Positions 7,304 to 15,500 of a stretch of 32,001 nucleotides of DNA are shown here, piece after piece (positions within the stretch are counted from its first letter, which is position 1; each line of letters opens with the position of its first letter). Origin of the DNA: an uncultured Lachnospiraceae bacterium (GTDB lineage Bacteria > Bacillota > Clostridia > Lachnospirales > Lachnospiraceae); assembly GCA_947629385.1 (NCBI GenBank), contig CANRDO010000031.1:1-32001 (forward strand). Reading direction: 5' to 3'. The translations under genes and the position numbers were made by a program. The notes under the pieces were generated by a model. It made no database searches, was not told the origin of the DNA, and saw nothing but the letters and a program-made list of their open reading frames with translations.

Positions 7304-8368
7304 ATGTACCGGGATAACACCAAAATTGTAAAAATCGGCGACCGTGTGATCGGGGGAGGCAATCCGATCCTGATCCAGTCGATGACAAACACAAGGACTG
7401 AAGATGTGGCGGCGACAACCGCGCAGATTGCGGGACTCGAGGCGGCCGGCTGCGATATCATCCGCTGCGCCGTGCCGACGATGGAGGCTGCGCAGGCGCT
7501 TACCGAGATCAAAAAGAGAATCCATATCCCGCTGGTGGCGGATATTCACTTTGACTATAAACTTGCGATCGCAGCGATCGAGGCGGGTGCGGACAAGATT
7601 CGAATTAATCCGGGCAATATCGGCAGCACGGATCGTGTGCGCGCGGTGGTCGACGCGGCTAAGGAGCGCGGTATCCCGATCCGGGTCGGCGTCAACAGCG
7701 GTTCACTTGAGAAGGAGATCGTCGAGCGCGACCACGGAGTGACCGCGGAGGGGATCGTCGAGAGCGCTCTGCGCCAGACGGCCGTGATCGAGGATATGGG
7801 TTATGACAAGCTTGTCATCAGCATCAAGTCCTCAGACGTCCTGATGTGCGCGAAGGCGCATGAGCTTTTGGCGAAGAAGACGGATCACCCGCTGCACGTC
7901 GGCATTACAGAGGCGGGGACGCTGCTGTCCGGGAATATCAAGTCGGCAATCGGTCTGGGACTGATCCTCTCACAGGGGATCGGCGATACGATCCGTGTCT
8001 CGCTGACCGGAGACCCGCGCGAGGAGGTAAAGTCCGCGAAGCTGATCCTGCGCACGCTCGGACTGCGAAAGGGCGGGATCGAGGTGGTTTCCTGTCCGAC
8101 CTGCGGGCGCACGCGCATCGATCTGATCGGATTGGCGAACCAGGTGGAGGAGATGGTGGAGGACATCCCGCTTGATCTTAAGGTGGCTGTGATGGGCTGC
8201 GTCGTGAATGGTCCGGGCGAAGCGAAGGAGGCTGACATCGGCATTGCCGGAGGAATCGGAGAGGGACTTCTGATCAAGAAGGGAGAGGTCGTCCGCAAGG
8301 TGCCGGAGAGCGAACTTTTGAGTACGCTGCGGGAAGAACTGCTTCACTGGGATGCGAAAGAGAACTGA
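7304..8368 (+). CDS. ispG: 4-hydroxy-3-methylbut-2-en-1-yl diphosphate synthase (flavodoxin)
   Basis: IspG (GcpE) converts methylerythritol cyclodiphosphate to HMBPP in the MEP isoprenoid pathway, using a 4Fe-4S cluster and reduced flavodoxin or ferredoxin. The 354-residue length is typical of the short bacterial form. The N-terminal TIM barrel contains PILIQSMTNT, VADIHFDYKLA and RINPGNIG. The cluster ligands are Cys264 and Cys267 (CPTCGRT) and Cys299 in GCVVNGPGE, whose Glu306 is the conserved acidic residue of the family. ATG 7304 follows AGCAGGAGAG. It is separated from ppk1 by 134 bp of purine-rich DNA with degenerate AAAACATAG-like repeats and no clear promoter or terminator, so it may be read through from the polyphosphate genes. 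Confidence 0.97.
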   Translation: MYRDNTKIVKIGDRVIGGGNPILIQSMTNTRTEDVAATTAQIAGLEAAGCDIIRCAVPTMEAAQALTEIKKRIHIPLVADIHFDYKLAIAAIEAGADKIRINPGNIGSTDRVRAVVDAAKERGIPIRVGVNSGSLEKEIVERDHGVTAEGIVESALRQTAVIEDMGYDKLVISIKSSDVLMCAKAHELLAKKTDHPLHVGITEAGTLLSGNIKSAIGLGLILSQGIGDTIRVSLTGDPREEVKSAKLILRTLGLRKGGIEVVSCPTCGRTRIDLIGLANQVEEMVEDIPLDLKVAVMGCVVNGPGEAKEADIGIAGGIGEGLLIKKGEVVRKVPESELLSTLREELLHWDAKEN

Positions 8369-8468
8369 AACTGAATTGTTTATTGCTTTTATATTTCACA
8401 CAATTGTTTAAACAAAAGCCTTTATGAAGAAAAAGAGGGAGAAATTTGCGCAAAATATTCGAAAACAG

Positions 8469-8497
8469 TTGACTTGTCTGGATAATTATTGTATTAT
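8469..8497 (+). promoter_or_regulatory. Promoter of the intergenic structured RNA
   Basis: TTGACT (8469-8474) and TATTAT (8492-8497) are separated by 17 bp, predicting a start near 8504. No protein gene with a ribosome binding site follows on the plus strand; the next gene is convergent. The promoter therefore appears to drive a non-coding transcript. Confidence 0.65.
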
Positions 8498-8503
8498 TCA
8501 TAT

Positions 8504-8708
8504 GATTTTTATGAACACAGTATGGGAACGAGACGGCACAAAGTGATTTATGCCGACCACATTGGCATAAGTATCCCGGCAGGACGGGAGAAGAGGCAGC
8601 ATGGGGCCGGGACTTATGCCTTGTGTTCATATAAAAAGAGAGTGCTTGGGAAACAAAGCGAAGATACCATACGGTACGTTTGCAGTGAATTCCGGGCACT
8701 CTCTTTTT
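8504..8708 (+). ncRNA. Candidate structured small RNA, about 200 nt, with intrinsic terminator
   Basis: Between its own promoter and a T-run the sequence folds into nested stems. An outer stem pairs 8510-8519 (TATGAACACA) with 8622-8631 (TGTGTTCATA). An inner stem pairs 8564-8572 plus 8575-8580 with 8606-8620, leaving a two-base bulge. A long terminal hairpin starts at AAAAAGAGAGTGC (8634-8646) and ends GCACTCTCTTTTTT (8696-8709), with further pairs inside it including TACC-ATAC-GGTA. TTATGCC at 8548-8554 can compete for the GGCATAA at 8564-8570, so two folds are possible. A long rod with a large 5' bulge and alternative pairing resembles 6S RNA in general layout, but I do not recognise the conserved sequence; it could also be an unknown sRNA or an orphan riboswitch. 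In the rest of the gap, 8369-8468 and 8709-8917, I see no gene. Confidence 0.5.
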
Positions 8709-8917
8709 TGTATCGTATTCAGTGCAGCCGGATTCCCATGATGCGGCAGGCTCGTGTGCCGATCACGGCGATATCCTCATAGACGGCGGGCGAGACCTTT
8801 GTCGAAATCGGAGATTGCCTGCGCTTACGTGTGAATGCCTTGCATCAGCGTCGGCTTCTTGTTCGGGAACATGATGCAGATGACCTGCGGTTACGCGCGA
8901 ACAGACTATGCTTCGGC

Positions 8918-9538
8918 TCAGCCGTGTGTCAGATAAAAGATGGCGAGCTGTGTGCGGTCGCGCAGCTCAAGCTTGGCCAGGATCGAGCTGAGATAATTGC
9001 GGACGGTTCCCTCGCTGAGATACAGGGATTCCGCGATCTCACGGTTGCTCAATCCTTCCGCTACGCCCTTTATGATTTCCAGCTCCTTTTCCGAGATATG
9101 ATATTCGCAAAGATCCGTTTCCGGCGTGCTGCGCAGGAGACGGGGAAGCTTTTCCGTCACCTCTGTGCCGAACACGGTCTGGCCGTTGTACACTGCCTTG
9201 ATCGCCGGGATCAGACGGTCGTAATCCTGCTTGAGGAGATAACCGCGCGCGCCGATCTTCAGAGCCCTGACGATATATTCGTCGTCGGAGAAGGTCGTGA
9301 GAAGAAGGATCCTGGCTTCCGGGTGTTCCGCCAGGATCGTCTGCGCGGCTGTAAGTCCATCCGTCTCTTTCATGCGAATGTCCATCAAAAGGATGTCGGG
9401 ACGCAGCCTTTCATAAAGACAGACGGCTTCTTTGCCGGAGCCTCCGGTCGCGGACACATGCAGCTCCGGGTCGGTTCCCAGGATGGTTTTCAATGCGGTT
9501 GTTACCAGAAGGTCGTCGTCGATCAGCACGAGGTTCAT
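8918..9538 (-). CDS. NarL/FixJ-type two-component response regulator
   Basis: This 206-residue protein has an N-terminal receiver domain (1-120) with the acidic pocket Asp7-Asp8-Asp9, phosphoacceptor Asp53 in LLMDIRM, a conserved Thr in LLLTTF and Lys in GYLLKQD. A C-terminal LuxR-type HTH (about 145-205) follows, containing SEKELEIIKGVAEGLSNREIAESL and GTVRNYLSSIL. It is a DNA-binding transcription regulator. The start ATG is preceded by AAAGGAG with 5-base spacing. It lies 48 bp downstream of the histidine kinase gene on the same strand, and the two form a kinase-regulator operon. Both are divergent from an ABC exporter operon that is the likely regulatory target. Its candidate binding site is the palindrome at 10824-10837. 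Confidence 0.93.
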   Translation of the reverse strand: MNLVLIDDDLLVTTALKTILGTDPELHVSATGGSGKEAVCLYERLRPDILLMDIRMKETDGLTAAQTILAEHPEARILLLTTFSDDEYIVRALKIGARGYLLKQDYDRLIPAIKAVYNGQTVFGTEVTEKLPRLLRSTPETDLCEYHISEKELEIIKGVAEGLSNREIAESLYLSEGTVRNYLSSILAKLELRDRTQLAIFYLTHG

Positions 9539-9586
9539 GAAAGCTCCTTTCTTTGCGGGCGTGCAGCTCGTTGTGTCTGCAGCAGG

Positions 9587-10741
9587 CTATGTCCGCGGGA
9601 TCGTGATATAGAGGCGAAATCCCTCTGTGGTCCGGATCTGCAGGTTTCCGTGCAGCGCGCTAACCCGGGCACGTATATTTTCAAGGCCGATGCCGATATG
9701 CGGATTGCCGTCCGCGAAGCCGCCGGCCGTATCCCCGTTGTCCTGTATGATGAACTGGTAAAAGCCGGGATGCTCGATCGCCGTGATGGACGCGCCTGTA
9801 GCGTTGCTGTGCCGGGAGATGTTGACCAGCGCTTCTTTCGCGATCGCGATCAGGCTGTATCTGATCTCACGCGGCAGATCCGGCGACATCCGGTATTGCA
9901 GGCTGACCGGGCAGAAGGAGAAGCTCTGTATCATCGCGCGAAGCGAGTCCTCCAGGTTCACGGAGCTGTCATGCAGATCATGTACGCTGCTGCGGATGCT
10001 GTCCATCGCGTGATCCAGCGTGTCTCCCAGCTGCCGCAGGGGCTCCTCGGAGGAGGGATCACGGCAGGTCGCCTTCAAAGCGCCTGTCATCAGGATCGCG
10101 CGCGTCAGCAGATGGCCGACATTATCGTGAATTTCCCGGGCGATACGGTTGCGCTCGCGCAAGGTGGCCGTGTAGATCTCGCTGTCCTGCTTTTCCATAA
10201 GGGAACGGTTGCGCTCTTCGAGCAGCAGCTGGAATTCCATGTCGTCGTCCCTGGTGCGCAGCAGCTGCCGGTGCAGGCGAAGCTGCGCGCCTGTCCTGCA
10301 GCGCAGCAGCAGGGCGAGGATACAGCCTGACAGCAGGATCAGCAGCTGAAAGCGATACGGCAGAAACGCATGCCGGAAGCCGAGGCTTCCGCGGAAGAAG
10401 AAAAAGAGGACAAGCGCTCCCGCAACGCTAAGCAGAGCAATCTGGTCGGCCGACCGGAACGGAAAACGGTTTTCCGGGGCAGCGGGACTGTCGTCTTTTG
10501 TCTTCGGGAACACGTCGTAAGCAAGAAGCGGAAGAAACATCGCCGGCTGGGGAAAGAAGAACAGCAGCATCGTATACAAGGGGAAGACGACACATACTGC
10601 TTTCCGGGGAAAGACGCAGAGTCCCGCGCTGACGGCGACGGCCAGGAGACAGGCGAACACGCACAATGGCATGATTTGATCGAAGGGAAACATCATAAGG
10701 CAGAACAGAAATAAAACGCATTTGTCGAACAGGTAATTCAT
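9587..10741 (-). CDS. Membrane sensor histidine kinase (HisKA_3 / NarX-DesK class)
   Basis: This 384-residue kinase begins with about 130-150 hydrophobic residues forming several membrane segments with very short loops, and no large extracellular domain. Such intramembrane-sensing layouts are typical of kinases that respond to membrane stress, lipids or peptide antibiotics. A HisKA_3 dimerisation helix follows with the phosphoaccepting His205 in REIHDNVGH. The HATPase domain then has the N box (VNISRHSNAT) and the G box (DNGD ... GIGLENIRARV). An ATG 13 codons upstream (10780) opens the frame, but I chose 10741 because GGAGGT lies seven bases before it and no such site precedes the upstream ATG. 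It is co-transcribed with the response regulator. The promoter is at 10795-10823. Confidence 0.9.
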   Translation of the reverse strand: MNYLFDKCVLFLFCLMMFPFDQIMPLCVFACLLAVAVSAGLCVFPRKAVCVVFPLYTMLLFFFPQPAMFLPLLAYDVFPKTKDDSPAAPENRFPFRSADQIALLSVAGALVLFFFFRGSLGFRHAFLPYRFQLLILLSGCILALLLRCRTGAQLRLHRQLLRTRDDDMEFQLLLEERNRSLMEKQDSEIYTATLRERNRIAREIHDNVGHLLTRAILMTGALKATCRDPSSEEPLRQLGDTLDHAMDSIRSSVHDLHDSSVNLEDSLRAMIQSFSFCPVSLQYRMSPDLPREIRYSLIAIAKEALVNISRHSNATGASITAIEHPGFYQFIIQDNGDTAGGFADGNPHIGIGLENIRARVSALHGNLQIRTTEGFRLYITIPRT

Positions 10742-10794
10742 GTGTCTGACCTCCGGCTTTACGGAACATCGTGGGCGCATATCCGGCCGGATTC

Positions 10795-10823
10795 ATCGTA
10801 GCACAAGCGAGGTTTAAAATCAA
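10795..10823 (-). promoter_or_regulatory. Promoter of the histidine kinase-response regulator operon
   Basis: On the minus strand, TTGATT (10823-10818) and TACGAT (10800-10795) are spaced by 17 bp, giving a leader of roughly 45 nt to the ATG at 10741. This placement puts the upstream in-frame ATG at 10780 close to the transcript start and supports the 10741 start. The operator palindrome directly abuts the -35 box. Confidence 0.6.
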
Positions 10824-10837
10824 ATGACATTTGTCAT
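10824..10837. promoter_or_regulatory. Palindromic operator, ATGACA-TT-TGTCAT
   Basis: A perfect 6-2-6 palindrome lies in the 246-bp divergent region between the two-component genes and the ABC operon. Its right end on the minus strand touches the -35 box of the kinase promoter, a position suited to an activator contacting RNA polymerase. Dyads of the TGACA-TGTCA kind are known binding sites for NarL/FixJ-family regulators in Firmicutes. I infer binding by the response regulator encoded at 8918-9538. Confidence 0.6.
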
Positions 10838-10924
10838 CTGCCGTGCTTACATTCGACACTTTCCCCGGCAGGACGGATATGATAACATTTGTACGAAGAA
10901 TGAGATCCGCGAATTCTTGAAAGA

Positions 10925-10973
10925 CTGCCCGGACAGGGAGAGCGGGAGAGCCTATGTGACAGATGCCGGGCAG
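10925..10973 (+). promoter_or_regulatory. Inverted repeat in the ABC operon leader
   Basis: CTGCCCGG (10925-10932) and CCGGGCAG (10966-10973) are exact inverted copies, extendable by two pairs past a bulged A. The loop is about 34 nt, and the repeat lies only a few bases before the AAGGAGG ribosome binding site. It could be a leader hairpin affecting translation or a protein site. I could not identify a convincing promoter for the ABC operon; TATGAT at 10878-10883 is a possible -10 without a well-spaced -35. Confidence 0.4.
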
Positions 10974-10987
10974 ATAAGGAGGCAGAT

Positions 10988-11920
10988 ATGATCCATATTA
11001 AAAATCTTGTAAAACGTTATGGGGAGCTGACGGCGCTCGACCACTTTGACCTGGACATTCAGGAGGGCGAGATCTTCGGACTGCTGGGGCCGAACGGCTC
11101 CGGGAAGACGACGGCGATCAACTGCCTGCTCGCGCTTTTAAAATATGATAAGGGAGAGATTATCGTGTTCGGGAAGGAGATGCGCCCGGACAGTTACGAG
11201 CTGAAACGGCAGATCGGTATCGTGCCTCAGAATGTGGCGGTGTTCGAACAGATGACGGTCTGGGAGAACATCGATTACTTCTGCGGACTGTATGTGCCGG
11301 ACAAGGCGAAGCGCAGGGAGCTGGTGGAGGAGGCGATCCGTTTCGTCGGGCTTGAGGATTACCGGAAGATGACGCCGAAGAAGCTCTCCGGAGGACTGCT
11401 GCGGCGTCTCAACATCGCCTGCGGGATCGCGCACCGGCCGAAGCTTATCATCATGGACGAGCCGACCGTCGCGGTGGATCCGCAGAGCCGGAACAGGATC
11501 CTCGAGGGGATCGTGGAGCTGAACAAGGGCGGCGCGACCGTGATCTACACCTCCCACTATATGGAGGAGGTTGAGCAGATCTGCAGCCGCATCGTCATCA
11601 TGGATCACGGACGCGCGATCGCGTCCGGCACGACCGAAGAGCTCAAGCAGATGATACGGACGGCCGAGACCGTGACGGTCGAAGGGATCGCGGCGTCGGA
11701 GGAGCAGCTTCAGACCATCCGCGAGCTGCCGCACGTCTTTCTGGCAGAGCTGTCGCAGGAGCATGTGCTGACGGTGAAGTGTACGAGCGGGCGGCACAAC
11801 CTGATCCGAATCCTGAATTATCTTCAGGAGCAGGAGCTCGCGTTCGGGCGTGTCTACGCGGCGCCGCCGACGCTGAACGATGTGTTTCTGGAGATCACGG
11901 GCAAGGAGCTGCGCGACTGA
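10988..11920 (+). CDS. ABC transporter ATP-binding protein (ABC-2 exporter, drug/peptide type)
   Basis: This 310-residue ATPase has Walker A GPNGSGKTT with Lys43, a Q-loop in GIVPQNVAV, signature LSGGLLRRLNIACGIA, Walker B LIIMDEPT and the switch histidine in YTSHYMEE. After the roughly 225-residue ATPase core is a C-terminal extension ending in PPTLNDVFLEITGKELRD, as in DrrA/CcmA/BcrA-like exporter subunits. It energises export through the two permeases encoded next. The ATG follows AAGGAGG by seven bases. The D-loop neighbourhood reads VAVDPQS rather than the usual GLDP, a mild variation. Its divergence from a histidine kinase and regulator suggests inducible export or resistance. The substrate cannot be told from sequence. 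Confidence 0.93.
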   Translation: MIHIKNLVKRYGELTALDHFDLDIQEGEIFGLLGPNGSGKTTAINCLLALLKYDKGEIIVFGKEMRPDSYELKRQIGIVPQNVAVFEQMTVWENIDYFCGLYVPDKAKRRELVEEAIRFVGLEDYRKMTPKKLSGGLLRRLNIACGIAHRPKLIIMDEPTVAVDPQSRNRILEGIVELNKGGATVIYTSHYMEEVEQICSRIVIMDHGRAIASGTTEELKQMIRTAETVTVEGIAASEEQLQTIRELPHVFLAELSQEHVLTVKCTSGRHNLIRILNYLQEQELAFGRVYAAPPTLNDVFLEITGKELRD

Positions 11921-11998
11921 CGGATGCGTGTTCCGGCTTGACCGACGTCAGCCTGTGGGATCTGCGCAGTTTGTCTGTTTGAAGATAAGAAGGAGGAA

Positions 11999-13108
11999 AT
12001 GATGGGACGTTTATATCGATACAATGTGCTCCGGATACTGCGGGATCGGGCGGATATGTTCTGGACGCTGCTGTTTCCGCTCATTATGGCGACGCTTTTC
12101 TATGTCACGTTCGGCAGCAGTCAGATGGAAAATATGAAGCCGATCCCGGTCGCGGTCGTGGAGGGCGGAAACGGAATATTTGAGACGTTTCTCGACGCGC
12201 TGGACGGGGAGACGCTGCGTCTGCAGAAAATGGGAGCGCAGGAGGCTCAGGAAGCGCTTACAAGCGGCGCGGTGACAGGGATTTTTTACAGCGAAAAGGA
12301 ACCGTCTCTCATGGTCGCCGGGACGCAGATCCATGAGAGCATCCTCGAGATGCTGTTGAACGGGTACCGGCAGAACCAGAGTCTTACAGAGACGATCGGT
12401 GGGAAACATCCGCTTGGCGTCCTTGGCGCGGCGAAGGCGATGTCGGAGCAGACAGATTATGTTGAGGAGGTGAGCGCCGGGGGCAGCACACAGGACTCTT
12501 CCCTCGACAGCTTTTTCTCGCTGATCGCGATGGCCTGTCTCTTTGGGGCGCTCATGGGCGTGGAGTCGGCGATGAGACTGCGCGCGGACCAGTCGGCGCT
12601 CGCGGCGAGGCGCAGCGTCACGCCGACGCGGCGGATGGGACTCATCGTCAGCGAGATGGCGGCCGTGTTCACGATGCAGTTCGCGTACATCTGTATTCTG
12701 CTTCTGTATCTTCATTTCGGGCTGGGGATCGGCATGGGACGGCGGTGGCCGCTGCTTTTGCCGGTCTGCGCCCTCGGGACGCTCTGCGGGGTCGCGGCCG
12801 GGATGTTCCTCGGAGGGACAAGGCTGAAGGAAGGAATCAAGATCGGCGTTGTCATCGCGGGAACACTGTTTCTGTGTTTTCTCTCCGGCATGATGTATTC
12901 CGGTATGAAGGCGGAGGTCGAGCGCTTCGCGCCGCTCGTGAACCGGCTGAGTCCGGCTGCTCTGATCTCGGATGCGTTTTACAGCGTCGCAGTTTATGAG
13001 AATTCCTGCCGCTACGCAAGAAGCCTGATCCTTCTGGCAGTGATCACGCTCCTCCTGACCGCGGCGGCCTATCTCAGAATGAGGAGGGAACGCTATGACA
13101 GTATTTAA
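11999..13108 (+). CDS. ABC-2 type permease, first subunit
   Basis: This 369-residue membrane protein has an N-terminal transmembrane helix (about 20-40, FWTLLFPLIMATLFYV), a large extracytoplasmic domain (about 45-170), and five C-terminal helices (about 175-360). One of these contains SGMMYSGMKAEVERFAPLVNRLSPAALISDAFYSV, a pattern typical of ABC-2 membrane subunits. It is partnered by the ATPase at 10988-11920 and by the next permease, which overlaps it by 14 bp, so a heterodimeric channel is likely. Two consecutive ATG codons start the gene, at 11999 and 12002, after AGGAGG. The 78-bp gap after the ATPase gene holds no evident terminator. Confidence 0.88.
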   Translation: MMGRLYRYNVLRILRDRADMFWTLLFPLIMATLFYVTFGSSQMENMKPIPVAVVEGGNGIFETFLDALDGETLRLQKMGAQEAQEALTSGAVTGIFYSEKEPSLMVAGTQIHESILEMLLNGYRQNQSLTETIGGKHPLGVLGAAKAMSEQTDYVEEVSAGGSTQDSSLDSFFSLIAMACLFGALMGVESAMRLRADQSALAARRSVTPTRRMGLIVSEMAAVFTMQFAYICILLLYLHFGLGIGMGRRWPLLLPVCALGTLCGVAAGMFLGGTRLKEGIKIGVVIAGTLFLCFLSGMMYSGMKAEVERFAPLVNRLSPAALISDAFYSVAVYENSCRYARSLILLAVITLLLTAAAYLRMRRERYDSI

Positions 13109-14252
13109 GGGATATTTTCTGACGATCCGCCGGAACTTCTACAGTCTGGCGGTCTATATCGGCATATTTATCGGCGTCTGTGTCATGATACAGGCCACGC
13201 TTGGGAAAATGCTGCCACAGGAAGGCTTTTCCTCGTACCGGATGAAGGTGGCAGTCGTCGACCGTGCCGGGAACGAGCTGTCGCGGACGCTTTGCGATAT
13301 GATCGGAGAGAAGCATGAGTCGGTGGACGTCGCAGATGATCCGCAGGCGATCCAGGACGCGCTGTATTACCGCGACGCGGAGTATGTGTTGATCCTTCCG
13401 GAGGATCTGGAGGAGCGATTTGAGGCCGGCCAGCAGGCGGTGGAGCGTGTCACGGTGCCGGACTCTGTCATGGGTTTCTACGTTGATATGCAGGTGAACA
13501 CGATGCTGAACCAGATCCGCGCAGGCATGGCGGGAGGACTTGCGCAGGAGGAAGCCTGCCGGGAGGCAAAAAGACTTGCGGCGCTTCCGGGAAATACCAC
13601 GCTGTACGACCGGAACGGGAACGCTGGGCGGCTTCCGGCGTACAATTACTTCTTCCGCTATATGCCGTACGGTCTTCTCGGCTCCGTGATCTGGACGATC
13701 AGCCTGATCCTGATGGAATATAAACGCAAGGAGATCCGTCGCAGGATGCTGGGTTCTGCCGTATCGTTCCGCACACAGAATCTGGCGGCCTTCGGGGCTT
13801 TCCTGACTCTGGGATTTGCCGTCTGGCTCGTGTGCGTGCTGTTCGGCGTTCTGTTGTATGGGAGGGAACTGCTGCCGGACCGGAATTTCGGCTGGTATCT
13901 GCTGAACAGCTTCGTTTTCATGCTGGTCGCCCTGTCGCTCGGCTATCTGTGCGGAACCATCTCAAACGGGCCGCAGGCGCTGAACGGGTTCACCAATGTC
14001 GTCTCGCTTGGCCTGAGTTTTCTGGGCGGCGTCTTTGTGCCGATCGAGATGCTCGGGAAGGTGGAGATCTTTTCGCAGTTCTTGCCAAGCTACTGGTATA
14101 CGAGGGTCAATGAGATGCTGGGCGGATTCCAGACGGTTGCGGGAGAGCAGCTCGCCCTGGCGGCGAAGGGAATCGGCATACAGCTGATGTTTGCGGCTGC
14201 GTGCCTCGCCGTGACTCTGGCGATCCGACGGGTACAGGTGCAGGAGAGCTAG
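13095..14252 (+). CDS. ABC-2 type permease, second subunit
   Basis: This 385-residue protein has the same layout as its upstream neighbour: an N-terminal helix (about 15-38), a roughly 170-residue extracytoplasmic domain, then about five helices. The C-terminal part has NGFTNVVSLGLSFLGGVFVPIEML, and FSQFLPSYWYTRVNEML is typical of ABC-2 (YhgE/NatB/DrrB-like) permeases. The start overlaps the previous gene by 14 bp, with GAGGAGGGAACGCT as ribosome binding site inside that gene. It probably forms a heterodimer with the first permease. No terminator follows; a new promoter begins 18 bp downstream. Confidence 0.88.
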   Translation: MTVFKGYFLTIRRNFYSLAVYIGIFIGVCVMIQATLGKMLPQEGFSSYRMKVAVVDRAGNELSRTLCDMIGEKHESVDVADDPQAIQDALYYRDAEYVLILPEDLEERFEAGQQAVERVTVPDSVMGFYVDMQVNTMLNQIRAGMAGGLAQEEACREAKRLAALPGNTTLYDRNGNAGRLPAYNYFFRYMPYGLLGSVIWTISLILMEYKRKEIRRRMLGSAVSFRTQNLAAFGAFLTLGFAVWLVCVLFGVLLYGRELLPDRNFGWYLLNSFVFMLVALSLGYLCGTISNGPQALNGFTNVVSLGLSFLGGVFVPIEMLGKVEIFSQFLPSYWYTRVNEMLGGFQTVAGEQLALAAKGIGIQLMFAAACLAVTLAIRRVQVQES

Positions 14253-14269
14253 ACAAATACGGTTTTGGT

Positions 14270-14299
14270 CTGGCAATTTCCGGCGAGTTGTGCTACAAT
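14270..14299 (+). promoter_or_regulatory. Probable promoter of the lactonase-family gene
   Basis: CTGGCA (14270-14275) and TACAAT (14294-14299) are separated by 18 bp, with a predicted start near 14306 and a ribosome binding site GGAGG at 14322-14326. The -35 box matches consensus at four of six positions. Confidence 0.45.
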
Positions 14300-14333
14300 C
14301 CAAGAAAAGTATCGTGTGGGTTGGAGGCGCAGA

Positions 14334-15461
14334 ATGGAAAATCGGGACAGACAGGCAGATAGACAGCCGGATATGAAGGAAAAGAAAGAGAAAAAAAAGC
14401 GGCAGGACACGCAGGAGAAATACGTCGCCTACGTGGGAACCTACACGCACGGGAGCAGCATCGGGATCCATGTCTATGACATCGACATCGAGGCGGGGCA
14501 CATGACGGAGCGCGAGGTGGTTCCGGTGAACAACGCGTCCCATATGACGAAATCCTACAACGGAAAATATCTTTACTCGATCGCGGACGAGGGCGTCGAG
14601 GTGCTTAAGATCCTGCCGGGCGGAAGTCTGGAGCCGATCAACAAGGTCGGCATCGACGGGATGCGCGGCTGCTATCTCTCGACGGACCGAAACGGGCGCT
14701 TCCTCTATGTGGGAGGCTATCACGACGGCAAGGTGACGGTCGTGCACACGCACAGGGACGGCAGGCTTGGTTCTGTGATGGACGGGGTCTTCCACAAGGG
14801 CATCGGCAGCGTGGCGGAGCGCAATTTCCGCCCGCATGTGAGCTGTGTGATCCCGACGCCGGACGACAAATATCTCTGCGCGGTCGACAATGGCATCGAC
14901 CAGGTGAAGCTGTACCAGGTCGACGAGCTCACGGGGAAGCTGAATCTCTACGACATTCTCCGCTGCAAGCTGGATTCCGGTCCGAGGCTCCTGACGTTCA
15001 GCCTGGACGGGAGATTCGCCTACTTAAACGCGGAGCTGACAAACGAGATCACGGTCTACCGCTATGACGGTTCCGGGAAGTCGCCGGATTTTGATAAGAT
15101 TCAGGAGATCTCCGTGCTGCGCGATCCCGAGAGCATGGGCAGCGCCTGCTGTGGCATGAAGCTCTCCCCGAGCGGAAAATACCTGTACGCCTCGACGGCG
15201 GGAGAGAATACGGTGGCGGTGTTCCAGGTCAATCAGGAGAGCGGTCTGCTCACGCGGCTGTGCGTGCTTCCGATCAGCGGCGACTACCCGAAGGACATCG
15301 ATGTGCTCCCGGGGGAGCGGACGCTGGTGGTGCTGAACCACGAGACGAATGAGATCCGCTTCTTTACGATTGATTATGACAGGGGGCTGCTCGTCATGAA
15401 GGGCAGACCGCTGAAGATTGAGACGCCGAACTGTATCCTGATCTCGAAGTGTGAGGAATGA
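14334..15461 (+). CDS. Lactonase family beta-propeller protein (Pgl/YbhE-like)
   Basis: This 375-residue protein resembles the seven-bladed-propeller lactonase family (COG2706), which includes 6-phosphogluconolactonase YbhE and fungal carboxy-muconate lactonizing enzymes. Family features are YVGTYTHGSSIGIHVYDID at the start of blade 1, NRFLYVGGYHDG-like blade repeats, RPHVSCVIPTPDDKYLCAVDNGID, GPRLLTFSLDGRFAYLNAEL and GENTVAVFQVNQESGLL. I start at ATG 14334, preceded by GGAGG; an upstream GTG-type start at 14265 would precede the predicted transcript start. The first 30 residues are an unusual run of charged residues (DRQADRQPDMKEKKEKKKRQ) before the propeller. By inference it acts on sugar lactones; the substrate is uncertain because many family members are uncharacterised. 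Confidence 0.85.
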   Translation: MENRDRQADRQPDMKEKKEKKKRQDTQEKYVAYVGTYTHGSSIGIHVYDIDIEAGHMTEREVVPVNNASHMTKSYNGKYLYSIADEGVEVLKILPGGSLEPINKVGIDGMRGCYLSTDRNGRFLYVGGYHDGKVTVVHTHRDGRLGSVMDGVFHKGIGSVAERNFRPHVSCVIPTPDDKYLCAVDNGIDQVKLYQVDELTGKLNLYDILRCKLDSGPRLLTFSLDGRFAYLNAELTNEITVYRYDGSGKSPDFDKIQEISVLRDPESMGSACCGMKLSPSGKYLYASTAGENTVAVFQVNQESGLLTRLCVLPISGDYPKDIDVLPGERTLVVLNHETNEIRFFTIDYDRGLLVMKGRPLKIETPNCILISKCEE

Positions 15462-15500
15462 GTACGGTGGCGAAAGCTGCCCTGAACGGGGGAACACAGG

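Noticed and set aside
8489..8782. A 97-codon plus-strand frame over the structured RNA
   Set aside because: It starts inside the -10 region and runs through the terminator hairpin; the composition is not protein-like.
8831..10330. A 499-codon open frame on the plus strand
   Set aside because: It lies antisense to the response regulator and histidine kinase, which have clear domains and ribosome binding sites. Its translation has no recognisable domain and reflects GC-rich codon bias.
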